This document shows positions 8,248 through 15,409 of a stretch of DNA of 64,000 nucleotides, in pieces. The translations under genes were made by a program, and so were the position numbers. The notes under the pieces were generated by a model. That model was not told where the DNA came from, did not search any database, and saw only the letters and a list, made by a program, of their open reading frames with translations. Every line of letters begins with the position of its first letter. Positions within the stretch are counted from its first letter, which is position 1. The DNA comes from Paraburkholderia unamae (GTDB lineage: Bacteria; Pseudomonadota; Gammaproteobacteria; Burkholderiales; Burkholderiaceae): positions 124,001-188,000 of the forward strand of contig NZ_QLSU01000015.1 of assembly GCF_003268775.1 (NCBI RefSeq). The letters are read 5' to 3'.

Positions 8248-9125
8248 GATGTCGTTTCCTGCAAGTCGAAGACGGGACCGTCCCAGCACACGCGCCGGAA
8301 CGTCAGGCGCCCGGATTGCGCGTGCTCGCGAAACGGCCGCACGCACGCATAGCACGAGCCGATGCCGCAGCCCATGTGCTGCTCGATCGCGGTTTGCCCC
8401 GCCACGCCCCATTCCTTGCCGAGCTTTTGCAGCAGCACGAGCAGGCGGTTCGAGCCGCAGGTCGAGAGAAAGTCGAACGGCTTTTGCGTGTGCAGCGTGT
8501 CGAGCAGCGCTTCGAGTTGCACGGGGTCGCTGTTGCCGTCGGCGTCGGTCACGATATGCACCGTCGCGCCGGCCGCGCGCAAGCGCTCGGCGGACATCAC
8601 GAGCGCCGGGCTGCGCGCGCTCAGCACCGCCGTCACGCTCGCCCCGCGCGCGATGGCGTGCGCGGCGAGCGGCGAGAGCGTGGCAAGGCCCACGCCGCGC
8701 GCGACCAGCAGCACGTGGCGCGCGTCCTTCGGCGGCGCGAAGCCCTGGCCGAGCGGCCCGAGCGCGTCGAGCGTGTCGCCGGGCTGCAACGTGGCGAGGC
8801 CCTGCGTTCCGGCGCCCTGCACCTTGTAGAGAAACTCGACGGTGCCGAGCCGCGGATCGGCGCCGTAGACGCTCATCGGCCGGCGCAGAAACGTCGAGCC
8901 CGACGCGCCCGGCGGGCACGCCAGATGGAAAAACTGGCCCGGCTGCGCGTTGGCGGCGCCTGGCGGGGCGGCCACGATCATGTGCCGGTACTCGGCGTTG
9001 ACGGGCGTGTTCTGCAACACCTCGCACGCATGCTCGGCGATCCCGGCGACGAAATCGCCGCAGCAGCGTGACGCCGGATCGGCGCCGGTATGGGTCGCGC
9101 AAGGCGACGAAACGACTTCTGTCAT
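8241..9125 (-). CDS. PyrK-like FAD/[2Fe-2S] electron transfer subunit
   Basis: A 294-aa protein of the ferredoxin-reductase-like PyrK family. An FAD motif R-R-P-M-S-V-Y is followed by a nucleotide-binding domain, and the C-terminal [2Fe-2S] ligands are Cys253, Cys258, Cys261 and Cys280 (C-x4-C-x2-C-x18-C). The Gly-rich NAD loop reads A-R-G-V-G-L-A-T-L instead of the usual G-G-G-I-G. It is longer than housekeeping PyrK (about 250 aa) by an N-terminal extension with two adjacent Cys near residue 21. It overlaps the PyrD-like gene by seven bases and the upstream SnoaL-like gene by ATGA. The pair probably forms a heterotetramer passing electrons to NAD. Confidence 0.85.
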   Translation of the reverse strand: MTEVVSSPCATHTGADPASRCCGDFVAGIAEHACEVLQNTPVNAEYRHMIVAAPPGAANAQPGQFFHLACPPGASGSTFLRRPMSVYGADPRLGTVEFLYKVQGAGTQGLATLQPGDTLDALGPLGQGFAPPKDARHVLLVARGVGLATLSPLAAHAIARGASVTAVLSARSPALVMSAERLRAAGATVHIVTDADGNSDPVQLEALLDTLHTQKPFDFLSTCGSNRLLVLLQKLGKEWGVAGQTAIEQHMGCGIGSCYACVRPFREHAQSGRLTFRRVCWDGPVFDLQETTSW

Positions 9126-9787
9126 GACTGACTATCCTGGGTTCGCGGGTTGCGCGGGTTGTGCTGCTCGCGGGCGACGCGCAGTGCGTCGAGGTCCGCG
9201 AAACTTCTGGCGATCGGCAACGGGCCGTCGGCCAGCGTCATCATCTGGAGCGTGTCGAACTTCATGTAGCTGATGAGCCAGAGGCCGCTCGCGGCGTCGC
9301 GCCGGTAGCGCTCGGTCGTCACCGCGCCGAGCCATACCGCGCCCGCCTGCGCGCTCTCGCCCTCGCGCAGCGCCACCTGCATCAGCCGCCACCTCGCCTC
9401 GGCTTCGCCGCGCACGGCGTCCACCTGCAAGCTCTCGCTCACGTAGTAATGCATCGCGAAGCGCCACGGCGACGCGAGAAACCAGCGCGCGATCGCTTCG
9501 CGGCCCACGAGGTCGCCGCCGAAGCCGTCGCCGCCCGCCCACACGGCGTCGTCGGTAAAGCACTCCGCCTGCTGGCGCGCGATCTCGACGAGCGCACCGG
9601 CGTCGATCTTGCGATAGTCGTCGGTGTACTTCGCGTCGGCGAGCGCCCCGTAATGCGCCTTGAGCGCGCGGATCGCCTCGATCGCTTCGAGCCGCGCCAC
9701 GCGCGCAGCCAGCGCGGCGAGCGTCACGTCGCGCGCCTCGTCCGAGTGGTCGTGCGCGAGCGCGAGTCCCATCGAATTGGCGTTCAT
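9122..9787 (-). CDS. NTF2/SnoaL-like protein
   Basis: A 221-aa protein, start at 9787 overlapping the reductase stop (ATGA) and stop overlapping the PyrK-like start (ATGA). After a helical N-terminus (A-L-A-A-R-V-A-R-L-E-A-I-E) the core reads like a SnoaL domain: A-I-R-A-L-K-A-H-Y near residue 38, C-F-T-D-D-A-V-W-A-G-G, G-R-E-A-I-A-R-W-F, H-Y-Y-V-S-E and a C-terminal Y-R-R-D-A-A-S-G-L-W-L-I-S. This fold occurs in hydroxylase-associated isomerases and also in the beta subunits of Rieske dioxygenases. It may be a divergent beta subunit or a separate isomerase/hydratase. The role is not settled. Confidence 0.7.
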   Translation of the reverse strand: MNANSMGLALAHDHSDEARDVTLAALAARVARLEAIEAIRALKAHYGALADAKYTDDYRKIDAGALVEIARQQAECFTDDAVWAGGDGFGGDLVGREAIARWFLASPWRFAMHYYVSESLQVDAVRGEAEARWRLMQVALREGESAQAGAVWLGAVTTERYRRDAASGLWLISYMKFDTLQMMTLADGPLPIARSFADLDALRVAREQHNPRNPRTQDSQS

Positions 9788-11148
9788 GCCGCAAGCTCCC
9801 TGAGCGGCGTGCGGGCATCGGCGAGACGCGCGAGATCCACGGGCGCGCCGCTTTCGACGAGCTTTTCGAGGAAGCGCCGCTCGCGGCCCGCATTCACGAG
9901 CACGCCCGCCACGACGCGTCCGTCGCGCACGCTGAACGCCGCGCACGGTCCCGCGCCGGGCTCGCCGCGCATGACGACCTCGTCGCGCGGATCGGGCTGG
10001 CCCACGACCTGGATGTTGTAGCCGAGCTGGTCGGTCCACATCCAGGGCGTCTCGCGATAAGGCCGCGGCTCGCCGACGATCGACTGCGCGACGGCAAGCG
10101 CCTGGTTCTCGGCGTTGCGCCACGTTTCCTGACGCAGCCCCTGCGATGGCGACGCGCCGCCCAGCACGTGCGCGACGTCGCCGACCGCGTACAGCCACGG
10201 CGCGCGCGGGCTGCGGCACGTGACGTCGACATCGACGCCCTGGCGGCCCGCGAAGCCGGTGCCGTCGAGAAACGCCGGCGTGCAGTCAACGCCGATCGCG
10301 ATGAGGATCGTGTCGGCCGCGACGTCGAACGCCGCGCCCGCGCTTGCGGCATCACCGTCCGCGTCGACGTTCGCCTTGCGGCAACGCACGACATAGCGGC
10401 CCGGCTGGCCGGCGCCATTCGCCTCGTCACCGGCGGCGATTTCCTCCACCGCCACGCCCAGTTCCACACGCACGCCGCGCGCCCGATGCTCATGCACCAG
10501 CCACTCGGACATCGCGGGCGGCAGACAGCGAGCGAGCACGCGCGGCCCCGCTTCGAGCACCGTCACCGGCACGCCCAGTTCACGCGCGGACGACGCGACT
10601 TCCATGCCGATCACGCCAGCGCCGATGATCGCGAGCCCCCGGCTCTCGCGCAGGGCGCGGCGCAAGGCGACGCTGTCGTCGATCGTGCGCAGCAGATGCA
10701 CACCGGGCTGCCGCGCGCCGGGAATCGCGCCGTCGCGCGGCGCGCCGCCCGTGGCCACCACGAGCCGATCGAACGGCAGTTGCGCGCCGCTCGCGAGCGT
10801 GAGCACACGTTGCGCCGCGTCGAGCGCGACCGCGCGGTCGTGCAGGCGGTCGATGCGCGCATCGCGCAGCGCCGAGGCTTCCCAGAACGCACCGGGTGCA
10901 AGCGTGAGTGTCGATGCAGGTGTCGATGCGGCCGACGCCGCCTCGCTCCACGGCTCCTGCTCGCACGTGAGCCATTCCTTGGAGAGCGCCGGGCGCTCGT
11001 AAGGCGGATGACGCTCGTCGCCGACCAGCGTGATGCGGCCGGCGAACCCGAGCGCGCCGAGATGCTGCACGACGCGCCCGCCCGCGTGCCCCGCGCCGAC
11101 CACGACGACATGCGCGGGGGCGTTATGGGTTGAAGGATCGTGACTCAT
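9784..11148 (-). CDS. FAD-dependent ferredoxin reductase (BphA4/ThcD type)
   Basis: A 454-aa NAD(P)H:ferredoxin reductase. ATG at 11148 with AGGAGG just upstream; a longer frame to 11256 lacks such a site. Motifs in order: FAD site V-V-V-G-A-G-H-A-G-G near residue 15, P-Y-E-R-P-A-L-S-K-E (the conserved loop of this family), NAD site A-I-I-G-A-G-V-I-G-M-E near residue 160, and the second FAD site Y-A-V-G-D-V-A-H. It should reduce the operon's Rieske ferredoxin. It lies ten bases after the cupin gene and overlaps the SnoaL-like gene. A linker near residues 250-275 (A-N-V-D-A-D-G-D-A-A) is a short insertion in a loop. Confidence 0.9.
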   Translation of the reverse strand: MSHDPSTHNAPAHVVVVGAGHAGGRVVQHLGALGFAGRITLVGDERHPPYERPALSKEWLTCEQEPWSEAASAASTPASTLTLAPGAFWEASALRDARIDRLHDRAVALDAAQRVLTLASGAQLPFDRLVVATGGAPRDGAIPGARQPGVHLLRTIDDSVALRRALRESRGLAIIGAGVIGMEVASSARELGVPVTVLEAGPRVLARCLPPAMSEWLVHEHRARGVRVELGVAVEEIAAGDEANGAGQPGRYVVRCRKANVDADGDAASAGAAFDVAADTILIAIGVDCTPAFLDGTGFAGRQGVDVDVTCRSPRAPWLYAVGDVAHVLGGASPSQGLRQETWRNAENQALAVAQSIVGEPRPYRETPWMWTDQLGYNIQVVGQPDPRDEVVMRGEPGAGPCAAFSVRDGRVVAGVLVNAGRERRFLEKLVESGAPVDLARLADARTPLRELAA

Positions 11149-11158
11149 GCGTCCTCCT

Positions 11159-11527
11159 TCATGCAGCGGCCGACGACGCGCTTCGCGATTCGGCGCGCAG
11201 CCCGGCTCGATAGAGCACGCCCCGCGCAGCGACGCACGCGAAGCGGCGCGGCTCACGCGGCGGAATCAGGATCGCCTCGCCCGCGACGAGACGATAGTGC
11301 TCGCCCGCCGCGTCGATATCGAATTCGCCTTCGAGAATCGCGACGACTTCCTCGCCGCGCGCATCGGCGTGGTCTTCGCGCACTTCGCCCGCAGCGAAGA
11401 CCGAAAATTCCGCGGCCAGCAACTCGCCTTGCGCGCGCGCATCACGCGCATCGTGCGCGGCGCCCCAGCTCCCGGCGGCGGCGAGCGTGGTGATGCCGTC
11501 GGCCGCCATGTCAGCGCCAGATTTCAT
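11159..11527 (-). CDS. Cupin-domain protein, metal ligands degenerate
   Basis: A 122-aa single-cupin protein. The ATG at 11527 is preceded by GAGGGAG; a start at 11545 has no such signal. Cupin motif 1 reads H-A-D-A-R-G-E-E, so the second His is Asp, and motif 2 reads I-P-P-R-E-P-R-R where a His is expected. Metal binding is therefore doubtful and a binding or stabilising role is possible. It follows the second cupin gene by 21 bases and precedes the reductase by ten, well inside the operon. Confidence 0.7.
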   Translation of the reverse strand: MKSGADMAADGITTLAAAGSWGAAHDARDARAQGELLAAEFSVFAAGEVREDHADARGEEVVAILEGEFDIDAAGEHYRLVAGEAILIPPREPRRFACVAARGVLYRAGLRAESRSASSAAA

Positions 11528-11548
11528 TTGCGCTCCCTCTTTCATCGG

Positions 11549-11953
11549 TTATCGGTTTGCCAGCGGGTAGTACGGCGTCTCGTCCTGCGCGGCGTATTCC
11601 GCGCGCGGCGGCGACACGATATTGAGCCTCATGCTCACGCCCTCGGGGCCGTAGCCGTTCTTGCCGTAGTGGCTCAGACCCGCGGGAATGATCACCGCGT
11701 CGCCTTGCGCGAGCGGTCGCTCGACCTCGGACACGCCGGGACGCACCTCGAAGATCGAGCACGTGCCGAGCACCTGAAGCGAGGCTTCCTCGCCATGGTC
11801 GTGCGCCTTCGCGGGCAGGTGGGTGCCTTCCTGCTCGACGAACTTGATGACGGCGACGCTCATCGTCTCGCCCATCATCGTTTTCATGTACAGGCCGTTT
11901 TCAACGACGGTTTTCAAACCGTGGTCGATACCGAACACGCGGCATTTCGCCAT
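11549..11953 (-). CDS. Cupin-domain protein with intact metal-binding motif
   Basis: A 134-aa single cupin with AAGGAG seven bases before its ATG. Motif 1 is H-D-H-G-E-E-A-S and motif 2 is I-P-A-G-L-S-H-Y-G-K-N, so the three His and one Glu that hold a metal are present. Small cupins in aromatic pathways act as dioxygenases, isomerases or decarboxylases. It is the third gene of the operon, 46 bases after the unknown 143-aa gene. The pairing of one metal-competent and one degenerate cupin is notable. Confidence 0.8.
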   Translation of the reverse strand: MAKCRVFGIDHGLKTVVENGLYMKTMMGETMSVAVIKFVEQEGTHLPAKAHDHGEEASLQVLGTCSIFEVRPGVSEVERPLAQGDAVIIPAGLSHYGKNGYGPEGVSMRLNIVSPPRAEYAAQDETPYYPLANR

Positions 11954-11999
11954 TTCGCAGCTCCTTCAAAAACGGGCCGGACGCGCCGGCCGACAGCGC

Positions 12000-12431
12000 T
12001 CAGGGCAACGGACGCATGACGAAGGACTCGTCGGCGCGAAAACGCGCCGACTCGTATCCGTCGATCACGGCCGGCTGGTTGTAGAACTCGATGGCCGGCG
12101 CGATCTCGGCGAGCGAGAGCAGCAGGTACATCAGCGTCATGGCTTCGGGATGCTCGTCGAGCGTCGCCAGCGCGTAGCCGTTCAGGTAGGCCACGACGTC
12201 GTCGACCTGCGGCAGGATCGCGTCGCGAAACGCGAGAATCGCCTCCATGCCAACGGCGTGACGCTGCGCGTTGCGCTGTGTTTCGGTTTCGAGCGCCCAG
12301 GTCTCAACGAAGGGCGCAAGCGATTCGAAGCCGGCCGGCAGCGCGCGCGCGGCCGGCCCCTTGCGCGCGACGAAATTCACCGTCTGGGCGGGCAGCGCGG
12401 CATTCATGTTCGGACTCGTATTCAGACTCAT
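12000..12431 (-). CDS. Hypothetical protein cotranscribed with Rieske oxygenase
   Basis: A 143-aa protein, ATG at 12431 with AGGAGT seven bases upstream and only 14 bases after the oxygenase stop. The N-terminus carries a short repeated pattern (S-L-N-T-S-P-N-M-N; upstream codons read S-P-N-M again), mirrored in a repeated TTCGGACTC / TTCAGACTC pattern in the DNA. The rest is mostly helical (V-D-D-V-V-A-Y-L-N-G-Y-A-L; L-M-Y-L-L-L-S-L-A-E-I-A). I do not recognise a family. It does not look like a classical NTF2-type beta subunit. It is probably a specific partner of the oxygenase. Confidence 0.7.
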   Translation of the reverse strand: MSLNTSPNMNAALPAQTVNFVARKGPAARALPAGFESLAPFVETWALETETQRNAQRHAVGMEAILAFRDAILPQVDDVVAYLNGYALATLDEHPEAMTLMYLLLSLAEIAPAIEFYNQPAVIDGYESARFRADESFVMRPLP

Positions 12432-12445
12432 GTTCGGACTCCTGT

Positions 12446-13777
12446 TCAGGCCGCGACAGCGGATCGGGCGGCCGCTTCGGCGGCGGCGCCTTGCGCGAGC
12501 ATGCGCTCGACGACGTGAAAAGCGTGGCGCACGAGCAGTTCGTTGTCCTGAAGCACCATCACCTTCTTGGCACCCGTTTCCGCGGCGCGTTGCGTGCGTT
12601 CGAGCGTGCTGAAGTCCTCCAGCAGCACGTCGCGCAGTGCGACTTTCATGTATTCGAGGAAGAAGCGCCCGCCCGGTGTCGTCATCTCGGGGTAGTAGAC
12701 GCGCGCGTCGACCAGCGTCTGGTTGTGCGAGATCGGTCGGAAGTTGTACGCCTGGCAGTAGTTCGGGCGCAGCGAAACATAGAAGTCCGGGAAGATCACG
12801 TTCATGTCGAACAGCCAATTCGGGCTTTTCGTCCAGTTCACGCCAGGGGGCAACGCGTCGAGCGGGAACGCATGCTTCGCGCTGCCGATGCCCGCGCGCA
12901 GCGCAGCGGCCGCGATCGGGCGCTTCTGCCCCGCGTCGGACAACGCGGCTTGCGCGGCGGCGCCGCCCTCGGTCACGGCCTTCGGGTTGCCGTACACGGA
13001 CTTCTGGTTGCCCGCGAGCGAGAGACGGCGATGGAACTCGCCGCACAACGCATCGAGCGGCGGCATGCTTTCGTTTTCGGTCTTGTCGATGGCGTCGGCG
13101 ATCGAATTGCCGTGCACATAGGCGACGTGGTACGCCTCCTGGAACGCGTCGAGCGCGAGCTTCCAGTTGCAGTTCACCACGGTCTGCCAGCCGAAACCCG
13201 CGGTCATCTTGTCGAACGGATAGCCTTCGATATCGCCGAACATCGGCTTCATGTAGTCGGCGAGCGACACCGACGGATTCGGGTCCATGTTCACGAAGAT
13301 GAAGCCCTGCCACACCTCGCACGCCACGCGCGCAAGACCGAACTGCTCGCGGTCGAGCCCGAAAAAGCATTTTTCGTCGGGCACGCCGGTGAGATTGCCG
13401 TCGAGGTCGTAGGCCCAGCCGTGGAACTTGCAGAAGAATTTGCGCGTGTTGCCGCACTTGTCATAAACGATCTCGTTCATGCGGTGCGCACACACGTTGT
13501 GCATCGCGCGAATCTCGCCCTGCCGGTTGCGCACCACGATGATCGACGTGTCGCACGCGGCCAGATCCTTGACGAAATAGTCGCCGGCCTTCGGGATTTC
13601 CTCGACGCGGCCGACGTGCAGCCAGGTCTTCTTGAAGATGTGTTCCTTTTCGCGCTCGTAGTAGTCGGGCGAGATGTACGGCTCGACCGGGATCGTTCCG
13701 GAGCCAAGCTCGGGATAGCGGCCGGTCAGCGTGCCTGCCGGTGCGGGGACTTCGGGGGACAACAAGGTCGTGGACAC
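12446..13777 (-). CDS. Rieske non-haem iron oxygenase, alpha (catalytic) subunit
   Basis: A 443-aa oxygenase. GTG at 13777 with GAGGTG eight bases upstream. Rieske cluster ligands are Cys96, His98, Cys116 and His119 (17 residues between His98 and Cys116). The mononuclear iron site is E-A-Y-H-V-A-Y-V-H with His217 and His222; Glu214 stands where naphthalene dioxygenase has the bridging Asp. A segment around residues 255-300 (after F-H-R-R-L-S) is an insertion-like loop. As first gene of the 12-gene operon it should catalyse the initial ring or side-chain oxidation, fed by the operon's ferredoxin and reductase. The substrate is unknown. Confidence 0.9.
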   Translation of the reverse strand: MSTTLLSPEVPAPAGTLTGRYPELGSGTIPVEPYISPDYYEREKEHIFKKTWLHVGRVEEIPKAGDYFVKDLAACDTSIIVVRNRQGEIRAMHNVCAHRMNEIVYDKCGNTRKFFCKFHGWAYDLDGNLTGVPDEKCFFGLDREQFGLARVACEVWQGFIFVNMDPNPSVSLADYMKPMFGDIEGYPFDKMTAGFGWQTVVNCNWKLALDAFQEAYHVAYVHGNSIADAIDKTENESMPPLDALCGEFHRRLSLAGNQKSVYGNPKAVTEGGAAAQAALSDAGQKRPIAAAALRAGIGSAKHAFPLDALPPGVNWTKSPNWLFDMNVIFPDFYVSLRPNYCQAYNFRPISHNQTLVDARVYYPEMTTPGGRFFLEYMKVALRDVLLEDFSTLERTQRAAETGAKKVMVLQDNELLVRHAFHVVERMLAQGAAAEAAARSAVAA

Positions 13778-13793
13778 GATGGCATCACCTCAA

Positions 13794-13808
13794 AAACGAA
13801 CATCGTTT
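13794..13808. promoter_or_regulatory. Palindrome in divergent promoter (possible operator)
   Basis: AAACGA-ACA-TCGTTT, a perfect 6-bp inverted repeat with a 3-base spacer, 17 bases upstream of the Rieske oxygenase start codon. It lies next to the shared GAATGAYATTC element. The position fits repressor binding over the promoter; the binding protein is not known. Confidence 0.4.
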
Positions 13809-13814
13809 AATAAT

Positions 13815-13825
13815 GAATGATATTC
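13815..13825. promoter_or_regulatory. Putative TetR operator GAATGATATTC
   Basis: A near-palindrome in the divergent region between the Rieske operon and the first TetR gene. The perfect palindromic version GAATGACATTC occurs at 15238 before the MFS transporter gene. The two sites share the core and AT-rich surroundings, which suggests the same repressor controls both. Confidence 0.5.
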
Positions 13826-13914
13826 TGTTTTGGAAAAATTTGTCCGTCAAGGGCTTTTTTATCCATGAGCGAAACGGGGCGCCGGTCCGGCTCCCCGCGA
13901 CTGGGGGCAACGCA

Positions 13915-14496
13915 ATGAACGGCGACAAACGGGAGCGGATTGCGCAAGCCGCGCTCGAACTCTTTCAGCGGCAGGGCTTCACGGCGACGAAGATGGCACA
14001 GATCGCCTCGGCGGCCGGCATGACGGCCGCCAATCTGTACGTCTATTTCGATTCGAAGCTGGCGCTCCTCTATGAGGTGTTCCGGCCGTGGCTGCGCAAC
14101 CAGTTCGAAGCATTGAGCGTGGAGGTGCGCGCGCAGGCGGGGCCCGAGCAGCGGCTACGCCGGTTGCTCGTCGGACTTTGGCATGACATCCCTGGCGCCG
14201 ACACGAACTTCGCCAATGCGTTGATCGACGCACTCGCGCAGCGCCGCTCCGGTGCGCAACGCTCGGGGGCGTTCCTGCACGAGATGGAGGTCGCCGTGGG
14301 CGCGCTGCTGCGCGAGTGCATCGGCATCGAATCGGGCGCGCGCGTTTCGTGTGCGGACGAAGCGATGCTGTCGCGGCTGATCTGGATGGCGTTCGACGGT
14401 TTCGTCATCAACCGGCGTCTTGGCGACGTGCGCGACATCGAGGCCGTCGCGGCGTTGATCGTCGCACTGGTGCTGAACGAAGCCGCGGCTTCGTGA
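13915..14496 (+). CDS. TetR-family transcriptional regulator (first of tandem pair)
   Basis: A 193-aa regulator. The DNA-binding helix-turn-helix occupies residues about 5-50 with the recognition part A-A-N-L-Y-V-Y-F-D-S-K-L; the C-terminal ligand domain has D-A-L-A-Q-R and I-W-M-A-F-D-G-F-V-I-N-R-R. The start at 13915 is chosen as the first Met before the domain; its Shine-Dalgarno (GGGG) is weak, and an upstream ATG at 13814 is possible. It diverges from the Rieske operon and is the obvious candidate for its control. It closely resembles the next gene. Confidence 0.85.
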   Translation: MNGDKRERIAQAALELFQRQGFTATKMAQIASAAGMTAANLYVYFDSKLALLYEVFRPWLRNQFEALSVEVRAQAGPEQRLRRLLVGLWHDIPGADTNFANALIDALAQRRSGAQRSGAFLHEMEVAVGALLRECIGIESGARVSCADEAMLSRLIWMAFDGFVINRRLGDVRDIEAVAALIVALVLNEAAAS

Positions 14497-14571
14497 TACA
14501 GGCGTCGCACGAGCGCTGATTGATAGAATTGGCCGCACCGGGTTACAGCCACTCCAACCGAGAGACCTCAA

Positions 14572-15162
14572 TTGCCGCAAATTAAAAAAGCCGTCAAGCG
14601 CGAAGCAATCCTGACGGCCGCCTTCAGCGCCTTCAGCGAAAAGGGGTATTCGGCGACGACGATGACCGAAATTGCCCGCCTCGCGGGCACCACCGTCGCC
14701 AATCTCTACGTCTACTTCGACTCCAAGCTCATCATTCTCTACGAGATCTATGAGCCCTGGCTCATCGAGCAACTGCACCGGCTGCGTGCGGAAGTCGCGC
14801 TGCTCAACGGGCCGCGCAAGAAAGTCGAACGCATCTTGCAAGGCATCTGGGGCGACATTCCCGCCGCCGACAATGCCTTCGCGAATGCGCTGATCGACGC
14901 GCTCGCGAGCGCGCCGGCGGGCCTCGCCAAGCCCAACAGCCTGCTGGTTTCGGTGGAGAATTTCCTCACCCAGTTGCTCAAGGATTCGCTGCCCCCGGAG
15001 CGCGGCGCGGCGCTTGGCGGCGAGCTATTCGCGCATGTGATCTGGATGGCTTTCGACGGCTTCGTCATCAATCAGCGCATTGGCGACCATCGTGACATCC
15101 AGCGCATCGCCCAACTCACGACCACGCTGCTGCTCGGCGAGGCACCGCCCGAATCCGCCTGA
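14572..15162 (+). CDS. TetR-family transcriptional regulator (second of tandem pair)
   Basis: A 196-aa regulator starting at TTG 14572 (no ATG fits; GAGAG lies upstream). The N-terminal helix-turn-helix is nearly the same as in the preceding gene (T-V-A-N-L-Y-V-Y-F-D-S-K-L), and the C-terminal domain shares I-W-M-A-F-D-G-F-V-I-N-Q-R. The pair arose by duplication and may read related DNA sites with different ligands, one for the Rieske operon and one for the transporter. The gap between the two genes is 75 bases. Confidence 0.85.
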   Translation: MPQIKKAVKREAILTAAFSAFSEKGYSATTMTEIARLAGTTVANLYVYFDSKLIILYEIYEPWLIEQLHRLRAEVALLNGPRKKVERILQGIWGDIPAADNAFANALIDALASAPAGLAKPNSLLVSVENFLTQLLKDSLPPERGAALGGELFAHVIWMAFDGFVINQRIGDHRDIQRIAQLTTTLLLGEAPPESA

Positions 15163-15237
15163 AACGCAGCGCATGCCCTAGGGATTTTCCCGAACCAGGC
15201 ACAAATCTTTTTTGAAATCTTTGACGCAACCAATATG

Positions 15238-15248
15238 GAATGACATTC
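15238..15248. promoter_or_regulatory. Putative TetR operator GAATGACATTC
   Basis: A perfect 11-bp palindrome with central A in the 247-base region between the second TetR gene and the MFS transporter gene. It matches 10 of 11 bases with the site at 13815. Confidence 0.5.
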
Positions 15249-15409
15249 TTTATTCGAGCGCAGACTGAAGCTATGTCCTGCGCCGGGCAGGCAAGCCCCA
15301 GGAATGTGGTGCGCGATCGCACCGCATTGCGCGCCGCAAGGTCACGCACGAGGACTGGCACGGCGCTTGCCTGATTCTTTCCGGCAGTTTCGTTCGAATA
15401 AGTCACCCC

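Noticed and set aside
7309..9102. A continuous frame suggesting a 597-aa fusion ending in PyrD
   Set aside because: Its first half is an Arg-rich out-of-frame reading of the PyrK-like gene. The PyrD-like gene starts normally at 8247.
12278..13810. A 510-codon plus-strand frame over the Rieske oxygenase gene
   Set aside because: Antisense shadow: composition rich in Arg, His and Val, no ribosome site, while the minus strand gives a complete Rieske protein.
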